From: Paludibacter sp.
GTDB taxonomy: Bacteria; Bacteroidota; Bacteroidia; Bacteroidales; Paludibacteraceae
DNA: 64,000 nt
Direction of reading: 5' to 3'
NCBI GenBank assembly: GCA_028692715.1
Contig: JAQUWU010000008.1
Span: forward strand, 86,184 to 150,183
The position numbers and the translations under genes were made by a program. This document shows positions 25,831-34,459 of the stretch, piece after piece. How positions within the stretch are numbered: the stretch's first letter is position 1; each line of letters opens with the position of its first letter. Under the pieces are notes generated by a model. That model made no database searches. It was given only the letters and a program-made list of their open reading frames with translations, and was not told where the DNA came from.

Positions 25831-28320
25831 TTTCAAGTCCACCATCAACTTCACATTTAACTGTCGTCCGGTAAGATAATTTGGAGTTGCTAATTGTTGT
25901 CCGGAAATATCGGTTACCCAATAGTAGGAGTTTACATTTTTAAAATCGAGCAAATTAAACACTTCAAGGTTCAACCAAATACTTTCCACATGCTTTAACC
26001 AAGTTTTGTTCATTATTTCATCTTTACCATTTACCAAAACACGTGAGGCACCAATGTCTACTCTTCTGTAAGGTGGCGTTCTATAATCAGCTACTCTGAA
26101 TGCCGTAGAGTATTGCGAATTACTTGGTGCAGCAATAGGCAATCCATCCGACCATATAAATTTCAAATGCATTTTATATTTTGGATTGTTGGGTAAATAA
26201 TCCTGAAACAACATCGAAAAAGTATAACGTTGCTCACTTGGACGTGACAACCAACCCGGATAAATTGTTTCTGAAGAAACTATATCTCCATTATCGTCAT
26301 AACTATTTTTGACATACGAATCACCTATAATATCTTCTTTTGAATTCATTAAAGATAAATTAATCCACGAATCGGCTCCGGGAACTAATTCTCCGAAAAG
26401 TTTGAAATCAACTCCGGCAGTATAGGCTTTCGCATCATTCTCTCCTGAATATCGAATTCGCACATTATCAATAGAATAAGATTCAACCCTATCGGCCAAT
26501 TTCAGATAGGCTTCAGTTGTAAATTTAAAAGGTCGTCCCCAAGCACGGAAATAATGATCGCCACCCAACACAAATTGCAAAGAGCGTTGCGCTTGAATAT
26601 TTGAGTTTAATTTAACCTCTAAATTTCCTAATGCATCAGATATCGTATCACGAATTTCTTTGTAAAAAGGTGATTGATAATAAACACCCGTAGCAAATCG
26701 GAAACTATAATCTTGCTTCCAATGTGGTAGTATTGCAACAGAAAATCTAGGACTTAATAATAATTCATTATTAAAATTCCAATAACCGGCACGTAAACCA
26801 CCTGTTAATAACATGGTTCCACTTTCTCCTTCTACTTTATATGTGTCCTGAAAAAATGCAGAGGAGCGCCAAGTGTTCAGGTCTGTTTTTGCTTTAAGAT
26901 TGTAATATAAATTCACCTGTTGATCGCTGTATGGCAATGAATAACCCACTGAATCACGCCATTGCCATTCACTAATTTTATCCGATATAATTTCTGCCTG
27001 AAGAGTCAATCCCCAATTCAACTTATGATTATTAAATTCATATTCACCTAAATGCCCAACATTAGCAACTGTTGCGTTTAGTTCGTTTCGTCCATGTTCC
27101 TGATATTTACCAATTCCCAGTGTACCACCATCTTTATTTTCTGCATCTAATTCCATTTTTACTTCACTCAGAACGTATTCACCCAAGATATCGTAGGTTT
27201 CATTTTCATTGGTATTAAACGCTGAGGCAAGCAAACTCAACTTCATTCCGGCTTTGGGTTTATAATTCAAAGTTAACGCTCCAAAAGCAGTTTGAAATAA
27301 ATCTTTTTCCTGACCTTCGAAATAGATGGTAAGTTTTCGTCCGGTATTATAGGTTCCAAATTCCGTTACGCTGCTATCAGGTATAAAAATATAAGAATTT
27401 TGAGAGAAATTTCCCAAAAATGTGAGTTCTAATTTCGGATTCAATTGATAGGTCATGTATGTTTGATAATCGATAAAGGATGGTTTATAAACTCCTTTTG
27501 TATCTAAAGTTCCGAGCAATGATTGTGACGTTTTATACCTAATCCCATGCATTTGCGTAAACTTTTTATTAGCAGTTCCCACATAAGCTGATGCGCCCAA
27601 CAAACTCAGGGAAAAAGTGCCTTCAAATTCAGTTGGTTTTTTATAATCAATATCTAATACCGATGACATTTTATCCCCATATTTGGCATCAAATCCACCG
27701 GAAGAAAATTTTACGTTTTTTACCATGTCAGGGTTTATAAAACTCAAGCCTTCCTGTTGTCCTGCTTTTACTAACAATGGACGATACACCTCAATTCCAT
27801 TGACATAAACGGCATTTTCATCGAAGTTACCACCGCGCACATTATACTGTGAACTTAATTCGTTACTCGAACTCACTCCTGTAAACGTGATAAGTAATGA
27901 CTCAATTCCTCCGGCTGAATTTGGAATAACCCTATACTTAGAAGGATCTAGCATATCCACTGTAGATGTTTGCCTACGTTGTCCAACAACATTCAATTCA
28001 GACATTTCTTTTGACAAAGCGGGTAATTCTACCGAAATCTGAATAACTTGTTGATGCGGTTTAATGGTGTGTTTAATGGTTTTATAACCCACCATTGAAT
28101 ATACAATAGTGGCCGAATCTTTGATATCCATGATCAATTCGTAATAACCATTATTATTGGTAGATGTGCCTGTTGAGGTGTTTTCAAAATACACGCTGGC
28201 CAATTCAATTCCCCGATTATTGGTATCAATAATATAACCATAAACACGAACTTTGTTTTGAGCAGAAACGATAGTTATAAAAAGTAGAAAGAAAAATATG
28301 CTGAGAATTTTATTTTTCAT
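25828..28320 (-). CDS. TonB-dependent outer-membrane receptor
   Basis: 830 aa. Signal peptide 1-20 (ending VSAQ), CarboxypepD_reg-like beta-sandwich at ~22-110 (VYGYIIDTNNRGIELASVYFENT split by strands), plug at ~120-230 with YNVRGGNFDENAVYVNGIEVYRP, then a 22-strand-type barrel ending in an aromatic-rich last strand (RQLNVKLMVDLK). Spelled next to a FecCD/BtuCDF-type ABC system on the same strand, so it probably imports a metal chelate or corrinoid across the outer membrane using TonB/ExbBD. No B12-box-like riboswitch in the leader. A good promoter lies 91 nt upstream (28411-28442). The stop codon is within a heptamer array. Confidence 0.93.
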   Translation of the reverse strand: MKNKILSIFFFLLFITIVSAQNKVRVYGYIIDTNNRGIELASVYFENTSTGTSTNNNGYYELIMDIKDSATIVYSMVGYKTIKHTIKPHQQVIQISVELPALSKEMSELNVVGQRRQTSTVDMLDPSKYRVIPNSAGGIESLLITFTGVSSSNELSSQYNVRGGNFDENAVYVNGIEVYRPLLVKAGQQEGLSFINPDMVKNVKFSSGGFDAKYGDKMSSVLDIDYKKPTEFEGTFSLSLLGASAYVGTANKKFTQMHGIRYKTSQSLLGTLDTKGVYKPSFIDYQTYMTYQLNPKLELTFLGNFSQNSYIFIPDSSVTEFGTYNTGRKLTIYFEGQEKDLFQTAFGALTLNYKPKAGMKLSLLASAFNTNENETYDILGEYVLSEVKMELDAENKDGGTLGIGKYQEHGRNELNATVANVGHLGEYEFNNHKLNWGLTLQAEIISDKISEWQWRDSVGYSLPYSDQQVNLYYNLKAKTDLNTWRSSAFFQDTYKVEGESGTMLLTGGLRAGYWNFNNELLLSPRFSVAILPHWKQDYSFRFATGVYYQSPFYKEIRDTISDALGNLEVKLNSNIQAQRSLQFVLGGDHYFRAWGRPFKFTTEAYLKLADRVESYSIDNVRIRYSGENDAKAYTAGVDFKLFGELVPGADSWINLSLMNSKEDIIGDSYVKNSYDDNGDIVSSETIYPGWLSRPSEQRYTFSMLFQDYLPNNPKYKMHLKFIWSDGLPIAAPSNSQYSTAFRVADYRTPPYRRVDIGASRVLVNGKDEIMNKTWLKHVESIWLNLEVFNLLDFKNVNSYYWVTDISGQQLATPNYLTGRQLNVKLMVDLK

Positions 28321-28410
28321 AAAAAGTACTGGAATCTTATAAATTGAGCATTAATTCAATTTTAACGCAATTTTTGAGATTTTATTTTGTTGTATTTTGA
28401 CAATTGCTGA

Positions 28411-28442
28411 CAAAGATACGATTTATAGCGAAAGCTTACAAT
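28411..28442 (-). promoter_or_regulatory. Promoter of the TonB receptor gene
   Basis: Minus strand: ATTG (28442-28439), 20 nt, TATCTTTG (28418-28411). Predicted leader about 84 nt. Confidence 0.6.
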
Positions 28443-28493
28443 TATCTCGTGTGTGAAACCGAGTAATTAAAATAAATTCAAATCAATAACTTT

Positions 28494-29486
28494 TTAAACG
28501 GTTTTCTCATTCAATTTGATATTTAGTTCATCAAGCAATATCTCAATAGTAGGAATTTTCATATTTTCGATTTGGTATTCATTTTCATGTACCAAAATCT
28601 TTATTTCAGCATCTTCCACCACCATAAAACCAGCTCGGGCTAATGCGCGCAATGTCCAGTACATTCGTGTTTTGTCACCCGAAACTGACACTTTCTTCGT
28701 CATGGGGTAATTCATGGAAAAATTACCATTCGACGCATTGAAAAAGTATGATTTACTTTCAAAAGCGCGGTTAAAACTACCATTGAAAACCAAATCTTCC
28801 GGAACTCCGCATTCAATACCTTTATTTCCACTACTCATAAGCCATATTCGGTCAGCAGCCTGAAGTGCTAAATCAAGTTCATGAGTCGAAAGTAAAACTG
28901 CTTTACCAGTTTTGTGAGCCAATTTATGGAGTAAAAGCATAATTTCAACCCTGTTAGGCAAATCAAGATGAGCTGTTGGTTCATCCAACATTATGATTGT
29001 TGTTTCCTGTGCCAATGCTTTGGCAATCATAACCCGCTGTCGCTCACCATCCGATAGTTCATTTATATAATGATCTCTTTTGTGTCCCAAATGAACCATT
29101 TCAATTGCCTCATTCACAATATCATCATCTTCATCAGATGTATTTCCCCACCAACTACTATAAGGATGGCGACCAAATGAAACAATATCTTTCACTGTTG
29201 CATTTTCAATTTCGACTCTGTCCGTTAAAACCAGTGAAATTAATTGTGCTTTATCCAGCAAAGATATATTATCAATATTTTTATTATTAATGTATGTTTT
29301 TCCGAATAATGCTTTTTGCAAACCGGCAAGTGTTCTCATTAAAGTTGATTTACCGCAACCATTCGGTCCAATCAGACACACCAATTCTCCTGTCCGTAAC
29401 TCCAGATTGAGTTCGGACTGAATACTATCAGTTTTTCCTTTTTTGGAATAACCGATTGTTAGAGTTTGTGCGGTTAGAATTGACAT
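28494..29486 (-). CDS. ABC transporter ATP-binding protein (FecE/BtuD type)
   Basis: 330 aa. Walker A GPNGCGKS at 40-47, signature LSDGERQRVMIAKAL near 143-157, Walker B IIMLDEP near 164-170, H-loop STHELDLAL. Energises the FecCD permease encoded upstream. The ABC domain normally ends near residue 250; this one has an extra ~80-residue C-terminal domain (YWTLRALARAGFMVVEDAEIKILVHENE split) of unknown role, seen in several Bacteroidota homologues. Between it and the permease gene lie 131 bp of tandem heptamers. Confidence 0.93.
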   Translation of the reverse strand: MSILTAQTLTIGYSKKGKTDSIQSELNLELRTGELVCLIGPNGCGKSTLMRTLAGLQKALFGKTYINNKNIDNISLLDKAQLISLVLTDRVEIENATVKDIVSFGRHPYSSWWGNTSDEDDDIVNEAIEMVHLGHKRDHYINELSDGERQRVMIAKALAQETTIIMLDEPTAHLDLPNRVEIMLLLHKLAHKTGKAVLLSTHELDLALQAADRIWLMSSGNKGIECGVPEDLVFNGSFNRAFESKSYFFNASNGNFSMNYPMTKKVSVSGDKTRMYWTLRALARAGFMVVEDAEIKILVHENEYQIENMKIPTIEILLDELNIKLNEKTV

Positions 29487-29492
29487 TTTTTC

Positions 29493-29623
29493 AGTTAGCA
29501 GTTAGCAGTTAGCAGTTAGCAGTTAGCAGTTAGCAGTTAGCAGTTAGCAGTTAGCAGTTAGCAGTTAGCAACTGTTCACTGTTCACTATTCACTGTTCAC
29601 TGTTCACTGTTCACTGTTCACTG
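29493..29623. repeat. Two abutting tandem heptamer arrays: 11 x AGTTAGC and 7 x ACTGTTC
   Basis: 29493-29569 holds eleven exact AGTTAGC units. After one A, 29571-29619 holds seven ACTGTTC units (one with A for G) plus a partial unit. They fill nearly the whole spacer between the permease and ATPase genes of an ABC operon. Confidence 0.97.
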
Positions 29624-29626
29624 AAT

Positions 29627-30622
29627 TTATCTTCTTTTCATTATTATCCAGATGATTATCGGTGCTCCAAACAATGCACTTACCGTGTTTATGGGTAATG
29701 TATAGGTTGGAATTTGGGTAATTATATCACAAATCAACAAAAGCGATCCGCCACATAACAATGTTGCCGGCAACAGAATTTTATGACTAGATGTTTTAAA
29801 AATTCCACGGGCAATATGAGGAATCGCCACTCCAACAAAAGCAATAGGACCTGTAAAAGCGGTTATTCCACCTGCCAACAATCCTGTTGCAATAACTATC
29901 ATAAAACGGGTTTCGGCAATTGAGATTCCCAACCCTCGTGCATAATTTTCACCTAATAACAACCCATCTAGCCTTTTTTGCAGAAAAAATGCCATTCCAA
30001 CTCCAATCAATACCACCGGCAATAAAACCTGCATATAATTCCAGTTTACAGCGCTCAAACTTCCAAAAGTCCACATAATAAATAATTTAATGGCATCCGG
30101 ATTGCTAAAATTCTGTAAAACACTAACAATGGAACCTGCAATAGTTCCAAACATAATACCTACAATCAGCAACGAAACAGCATTTTTCACCCGAAACGAT
30201 ACAGCAACAACCAATATTAACACCAACGCCGCACCAATGACAGCAGCCAAAATCATCGCCCAACCGCTATTTACGAGAAAAGCCGGCAATATTGCGGAAG
30301 CCATAGTTATTAATGCCACACCAAGACTTGCACCCGAACTGACCCCTAAAATATATGGATCGGCTAAGGGATTTCGGAATAAAGTCTGCATCATCAAACC
30401 TGCTACAGACAAAGATGCGCCAGCCAATATAGCAGTAATAGCTTTCGGCAAACGGAAATTTAGTAATATCTCAGAATTAATTATATTCGTTCTGTTACCA
30501 CCAAAAACCGACAACACATCACTTATGGGAATACGAATACTTCCCCATGCCAAATCGGCAAGAAAAAGTGCCAGCATTAAAATAGTCAGCGATAGAAATA
30601 ATATAGTATTATGTGATTTCAT
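29627..30622 (-). CDS. FecCD-family ABC transporter permease
   Basis: 331 aa, nine to ten membrane helices. Typical BtuC/FecCD segments: FRLPKAITAILAGASLSVAG near 52-71, FRNPLADPYILGVSSGASLG near 82-101, and GPIAFVGVAIPHIAR near 255-270 (coupling region to the ATPase). Imports iron chelates, haem or cobalamin across the inner membrane. Stands between the substrate-binding protein (upstream) and ATPase (downstream), 70 nt from the former. Substrate not decidable from the sequence. Confidence 0.94.
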   Translation of the reverse strand: MKSHNTILFLSLTILMLALFLADLAWGSIRIPISDVLSVFGGNRTNIINSEILLNFRLPKAITAILAGASLSVAGLMMQTLFRNPLADPYILGVSSGASLGVALITMASAILPAFLVNSGWAMILAAVIGAALVLILVVAVSFRVKNAVSLLIVGIMFGTIAGSIVSVLQNFSNPDAIKLFIMWTFGSLSAVNWNYMQVLLPVVLIGVGMAFFLQKRLDGLLLGENYARGLGISIAETRFMIVIATGLLAGGITAFTGPIAFVGVAIPHIARGIFKTSSHKILLPATLLCGGSLLLICDIITQIPTYTLPINTVSALFGAPIIIWIIMKRR

Positions 30623-30650
30623 TAAAAAAAATTAATGTCTTGTTTTTTTA

Positions 30651-30700
30651 AGTCCCTCTCCATTTGGAAAGGGACTTAAAGTGAGATGTGATTTAGGGTG
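30651..30700. repeat. C-rich repeat variant at the binding-protein stop codon
   Basis: AGTCCCTCTCCATTTGGAAAGGGACTT hairpin followed by AAAGTGAG and TTAGGGTG. On the minus strand ACCCTAA supplies the last codons and the TAA stop of the upstream gene. Confidence 0.65.
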
Positions 30701-31820
30701 CTAACTTCTCAGCATATACCAACTCATATCCGGGCAACAATTCTGGATGCAAAATAGCAATTACATCCGAAAGCAACAAATCAGGCCTCGCTACAGCGCT
30801 TTCCCAAAAATCATTGGCAGTACTTGGCAATAAACGTTTATTGAAATTATAAACTTGTTTCAGTTTTACGGGACGAAAAAGACCATGTTTTGAATCAGCC
30901 TTTAAAAGTTCATCTAATGAATTGAAACTGCAATTCAACCAAACATCAGTCTTTGAAAAATCATTCAACACTTTTTCCACATTTAATGGTAAACTTCCAG
31001 TTGTCGTATCGTTCGAATACAAATAAATTCCACCAGCGTCTGCAAACAAACGTCCCATAAAACTATGTCCGGCAGGCATATACCAAGTTCCTCTAAAATT
31101 AGAACCGGCCATAATATTTGGTTTCGTTTTTACAGTTTCAGCTTTTTGTTTTATATCATTGTAATGGTTGGTAATGTCGGTAAAAATGCTGTCAGCTAAT
31201 TTCCCTTTATTATAAAAGGCAGCCACAAATTTTATCCATTCAGCACGAGCCATTAACGAAGTTTCCATCCATTCGTTATTGAATAAAACCGGAATTCCAG
31301 CTTGTGAAACCCGTTGTGCATAGGGATCGTCCTGATTGTACCCACTCATCATTACTGCATCAGGATGAAGTTGTAACGTTTTTTCTATATTAATATTAAA
31401 TGCATCACCCAAATCGGTTATTTTCCCCTCTCCTATTCGTTTGTTGATCTCTTTGTTATATATAATTTTTGGTGAACATACCCCGGTAATCGTTTCTATT
31501 TCACCTAATAAATTCAGAAATTCAAAATGTGTAACGGATGTGGCAGCGAGTGTTTTCAGCGGAATCAGCACTTTATTACCGTCGGATGGAGTATTTATTT
31601 TAGCATCAGTCACCAGATAGTATCGGGCATAAACAGAACCTTTCACCCAAGGACTAAATACAATAACCTCTTTATAATCCGAAAAATATTTAATTGAAAA
31701 ACCTTTGGCGTATTTTAATAAAAGAGAATCTGTAGCTACTTTATTATCAGTTTTCGTAGTCTTGTTTGTACACGAAACCAATAGAAAAATACTAATTACA
31801 ATTAAAAAATAATTCTTCAT
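30693..31820 (-). CDS. ABC transporter substrate-binding lipoprotein (FepB/BtuF type)
   Basis: 375 aa. Lipoprotein signal MKNYFLIVISIFLLVSC with Cys17. Cluster A-type (helical-backbone, TroA/BtuF fold) binding protein: LAATSVTHFEFLNLLGE, LHPDAVMMSGYNQDDPYAQRV split regions, WIKFVAAFYN and a C-terminal lobe. First gene of the uptake operon binding protein - permease - ATPase, with the TonB receptor downstream. Family use is for iron-siderophore, haem or corrinoid. Its last residues (LAP) and stop come from a repeat. -7 box TATCTTTG at 31915-31908, 88 nt upstream. Confidence 0.9.
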   Translation of the reverse strand: MKNYFLIVISIFLLVSCTNKTTKTDNKVATDSLLLKYAKGFSIKYFSDYKEVIVFSPWVKGSVYARYYLVTDAKINTPSDGNKVLIPLKTLAATSVTHFEFLNLLGEIETITGVCSPKIIYNKEINKRIGEGKITDLGDAFNINIEKTLQLHPDAVMMSGYNQDDPYAQRVSQAGIPVLFNNEWMETSLMARAEWIKFVAAFYNKGKLADSIFTDITNHYNDIKQKAETVKTKPNIMAGSNFRGTWYMPAGHSFMGRLFADAGGIYLYSNDTTTGSLPLNVEKVLNDFSKTDVWLNCSFNSLDELLKADSKHGLFRPVKLKQVYNFNKRLLPSTANDFWESAVARPDLLLSDVIAILHPELLPGYELVYAEKLAP

Positions 31821-31831
31821 TTCTGTTTTAT

Positions 31832-31896
31832 AACGCAGAGAACCGCAGAGTTAAAATTTCCGCGGTTCTCAAATATTTCTATGCGATCTCTACGGT
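31832..31896. repeat. Imperfect inverted repeat with CGCAGAG/CGGTTCTC units
   Basis: ACGCAGAGAACCGCAGAG is mirrored by CCGCGGTTCTC and GCGATCTCTACGG across an AT-rich centre, in the leader region of the binding-protein gene. Its GC content exceeds its surroundings. Confidence 0.5.
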
Positions 31897-31956
31897 TTTT
31901 ATTTCCGCAAAGATAACATTAAAATAGTAAATTGTAAATGAAATAATTGTAAATTA

Positions 31957-33459
31957 TCAATGTCCTTTCGGCACTTGAATTGTTGTATCTGACGATTCCG
32001 GTTCTTTTACAAACATCCAAAATATTACTGAAGTTGTTATGAGTAAACCGCAGAAGATGTATAATAATTGATGATTGCCTGTTTCTTTTATCACATTGGC
32101 AACTCCATTACTCATCATTTGAGGAAGCACTACTGCCAAATTGAAAACGCCCATATATAAACCCATTTTTGCAGGATTCACACGCTCACTCATTATGGCA
32201 AACACAATGGATATCACTGCCGACCAACCGATACCTACGAGGAACATTCCGATATAAAAATCAATTTCTACATGACTGAAAAAAGCGATATAAAAATAAC
32301 CGATGGCAGAAAATGTCAATGCTGAAATGTAGGTTTTTACGCGTCCGATACGTTTTGCGATAGATTGAAGAATTAATGGAAAAATAGCTCCAATCAAGTT
32401 CAAAATAAAGAATCCGAGCGAAACAATATTCCCCACCGACGAACCTGTTGTTTGAGCAACACCTGTCAGTCTTTCGGCAAACCAGTTTGCGGCGATATCA
32501 GATATATTTACATTCGGAAGTATTTGATTTTCAATAAAAAAGCCAGAAAGAATAAACATACTCTGAAAGGCCACCCAGGTAAAAGAATGCGCCAGCATGA
32601 TTTTTTGAAATTCATTTCTATTAGAGCTTTTTTTCAAGCCACTTATAATAATTAAAATTCCAATGACAACAGAATAAACCAATGACGAAATCAACATCGG
32701 ATTATGCCACACCCCCAGGGTTTCAGGAAAAAAGTGATAAAACAAACTAAAGATACCAAACACCAAAAATCCATACAAGGGAAAAATTTCTTTGAAAATC
32801 TGCAATACTCCAAACTTTTCTTGATTTTCAAGACTTTCTTGTGCAACATCTTTTTTCTCCTGAATAAAAAGAACCGGAAAAACAGCCGTTAAAAATACGA
32901 TTACTGCTGCAATGTAAAGCAATAATTCATTCCCAAAAACCATGGAAAGAAAATAGGCAAAAACGCCAAAGAAGCCGGACATAATTTGCATCCACACATA
33001 TCCCGAAGTTCTGACTTTGCCTTCGGGAGTAAGGTCGGCAATAATAGAACGGGCAGGATTGAATGTGACATTTACCGACAAATCCAAAAACAAAGCGATA
33101 ACAGATGCAATAAGAATTATATCAGTAATGCCTGTTACATGTGATATTCTGCTGATATTGGGTAATGCCAGAAATGCAATGGAACTAACTAATCCGCCTA
33201 AAATGATAAAGGGTCGACGGCGACCTCCCATAAACCACACATTATCACTCAGTAAACCAACAATCACTTGTCCAAAAATTCCGGCAATCGGTCCAGCCAG
33301 CCAAACAAATGCCACTTCATGAATGTCTAGATGATATTTATTGGAAAGGATCCAACTTAATGCGGCAATTTGAGTGGAAAGAGCAAAACCTACTGCCGTA
33401 GCAGGCAAACCAAGCAATGCCAAAAAGGGATTGCTCATTTTCTTTTGAATATTCAACAT
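31957..33459 (-). CDS. MFS sugar transporter (MalT/SLC45-like)
   Basis: 500 aa with about 12 membrane helices. Loop 2-3 motif GRRRPFIILGG near 78-88 and the N-terminal WLAGPIAGIFGQVIVGLLSD stretch match the glycoside-pentoside-hexuronide/SLC45-like group that includes bacterial maltose and sucrose carriers. Start at 33459; an alternative ATG is at 33438 (MSNPFLALLG). Upstream at 33590-33601 is the palindrome GCAAACGTTTGC, which resembles a LacI-family operator, consistent with a sugar-responsive gene. No glycoside hydrolase or LacI gene is in the window. Confidence 0.85.
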   Translation of the reverse strand: MLNIQKKMSNPFLALLGLPATAVGFALSTQIAALSWILSNKYHLDIHEVAFVWLAGPIAGIFGQVIVGLLSDNVWFMGGRRRPFIILGGLVSSIAFLALPNISRISHVTGITDIILIASVIALFLDLSVNVTFNPARSIIADLTPEGKVRTSGYVWMQIMSGFFGVFAYFLSMVFGNELLLYIAAVIVFLTAVFPVLFIQEKKDVAQESLENQEKFGVLQIFKEIFPLYGFLVFGIFSLFYHFFPETLGVWHNPMLISSLVYSVVIGILIIISGLKKSSNRNEFQKIMLAHSFTWVAFQSMFILSGFFIENQILPNVNISDIAANWFAERLTGVAQTTGSSVGNIVSLGFFILNLIGAIFPLILQSIAKRIGRVKTYISALTFSAIGYFYIAFFSHVEIDFYIGMFLVGIGWSAVISIVFAIMSERVNPAKMGLYMGVFNLAVVLPQMMSNGVANVIKETGNHQLLYIFCGLLITTSVIFWMFVKEPESSDTTIQVPKGH

Positions 33460-33589
33460 AGTAACTTCGTGATTTGTTGATTGGTTAATTGGTTAACTGA
33501 TTTGTCAGTTAAATCATTTTCGGTTACAATGATATTAAATTCCTATAAAATAGTCAGAAGTTTTAAAATAAGAATGAGGAAATAAGTCT

Positions 33590-33601
33590 GCAAACGTTTG
33601 C
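33590..33601. promoter_or_regulatory. Possible LacI-family operator
   Basis: Perfect 12-bp palindrome GCAAACGTTTGC with the central CG typical of LacI/CcpA-family sites, 131 nt upstream of the MFS sugar transporter start. Confidence 0.45.
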
Positions 33602-33617
33602 TGAAATAGAAAACAAA

Positions 33618-33642
33618 TGACCCCTAACCCCTAAAGGGGAAT
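33618..33642. repeat. C-rich palindromic repeat, consensus copy
   Basis: TGACCCCTAACCCCTAAAGGGG: TGA, ACCCCTA twice, then the CCCCTAAAGGGG hairpin. Best match to the consensus among the copies. Confidence 0.85.
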
Positions 33643-33728
33643 TTATATCTTGTACCTCAACAGGTATTGAGCATATTTTTTTTAGCCTCTTTAGGGATAA
33701 CCTAACTTTTGGAAAAGTTTGCGATTCT

Positions 33729-33780
33729 CATGCTCCCTCTACTTTGGAGAGGGTTGGGGTAAGGTCAGGCTTTGGGGTCA
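33729..33780. repeat. C-rich repeat at the ysxC stop codon
   Basis: CTCCCTCTACTTTGGAGAGGG hairpin followed by TTGGGGTAAGGTCAGGC and TTGGGGTCA. Read on the minus strand it starts TGACCCC, whose TGA is the ysxC stop. Confidence 0.8.
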
Positions 33781-34374
33781 CAAACTCTTATTAATCCCCT
33801 CAATGTAATTCAACAATTCATCCCTTCCCACGTGCTTTTCCGACGAAGTGGCAAAAATCGGAGGTAATTCCTCCCAGGATTCATGCAATTTATCCTGATA
33901 TGCTTTCAGACTTTCTTTCGCTCTAACAGCCGACATTTTATCCGTTTTTGTGAACACAATGGAAAAAGGAACCTCATTTTCGCCCAACCATTCCATAAAT
34001 TCCATATCAATTTTTTGTGGTTCGAGCCGGCTATCAATCAACAAGAAAAGGCAGGTTAATTGTTCACGAAGAAGAATGTAATTTTCAATAATGCTTTGAA
34101 GTTGTTCGCGCATTTTCTTTCCGGCAGTTGCATAACCATATCCGGGCAAATCCACCAAATGCCAATTGTTATTGATCAGGAAGTGATTAATCAACAAGGT
34201 TTTTCCGGGCTTCGATGAAGTCATTGCCAATCCTTTTTTGTTTGTCAACATATTGATTAATGACGATTTACCTACATTCGAACGTCCGATAAATGCATAT
34301 TCGGGCAATTTGCTGTCCGGGCATTTCTTATAATCTACGTTGCTTATTACAAATTCAGCTGATTTAATATCCAT
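33778..34374 (-). CDS. ysxC: Ribosome biogenesis GTP-binding protein YsxC/EngB
   Basis: 198 aa from the ATG at 34374 ([12 protein letters not shown]); the frame runs on upstream but the family begins here. GTPase motifs: G1 [12 protein letters not shown] near 30-41, G2 Thr in SSKPGKT, G3 DLPGYGYA, G4 FTKTDKM, G5 ATSSEK. Needed for assembly of the 50S subunit. Its TGA stop is the first codon of a C-rich repeat. The symporter gene lies 58 nt upstream on the same strand. Confidence 0.97.
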   Translation of the reverse strand: MDIKSAEFVISNVDYKKCPDSKLPEYAFIGRSNVGKSSLINMLTNKKGLAMTSSKPGKTLLINHFLINNNWHLVDLPGYGYATAGKKMREQLQSIIENYILLREQLTCLFLLIDSRLEPQKIDMEFMEWLGENEVPFSIVFTKTDKMSAVRAKESLKAYQDKLHESWEELPPIFATSSEKHVGRDELLNYIEGINKSL

Positions 34375-34431
34375 AATTATTCGAGTTAATAGTTTAAAAG
34401 TTTTTAATGTATAAAAGTGAGAATAAAATAT

Positions 34432-34459
34432 TTCAATTGTCAACTGTCAATTGTACATT
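34432..34459. repeat. Heptamer-phased repeat translated as the symporter C-terminus
   Basis: Units of CAATTGT and CAACTGT type (compare 25794-25830). On the minus strand they code for VQLTVDN and the TGA stop of the symporter. Confidence 0.7.

Larger units (their letters stand above)
33460..33777. other. Intergenic region with repeats and a possible LacI-type operator
   Basis: No gene. It holds octamer-like ATTGGTTA repeats (33471-33500), a hairpin TTAACTGA-TTTG-TCAGTTAA (33493-33512), a palindrome at 33590-33601, and two C-rich repeat copies (33618-33642 and 33729-33780). Confidence 0.7.

Noticed and set aside
28321-28493. Cobalamin riboswitch upstream of the TonB receptor or the binding-protein gene
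   Set aside because: No B12-box-like GCCACTG element or suitable fold in either leader; substrate left open.
29493-29623. Possible CRISPR array
   Set aside because: Units are 7 nt and contiguous, with no spacers, and no cas gene is present. It is a simple tandem repeat.
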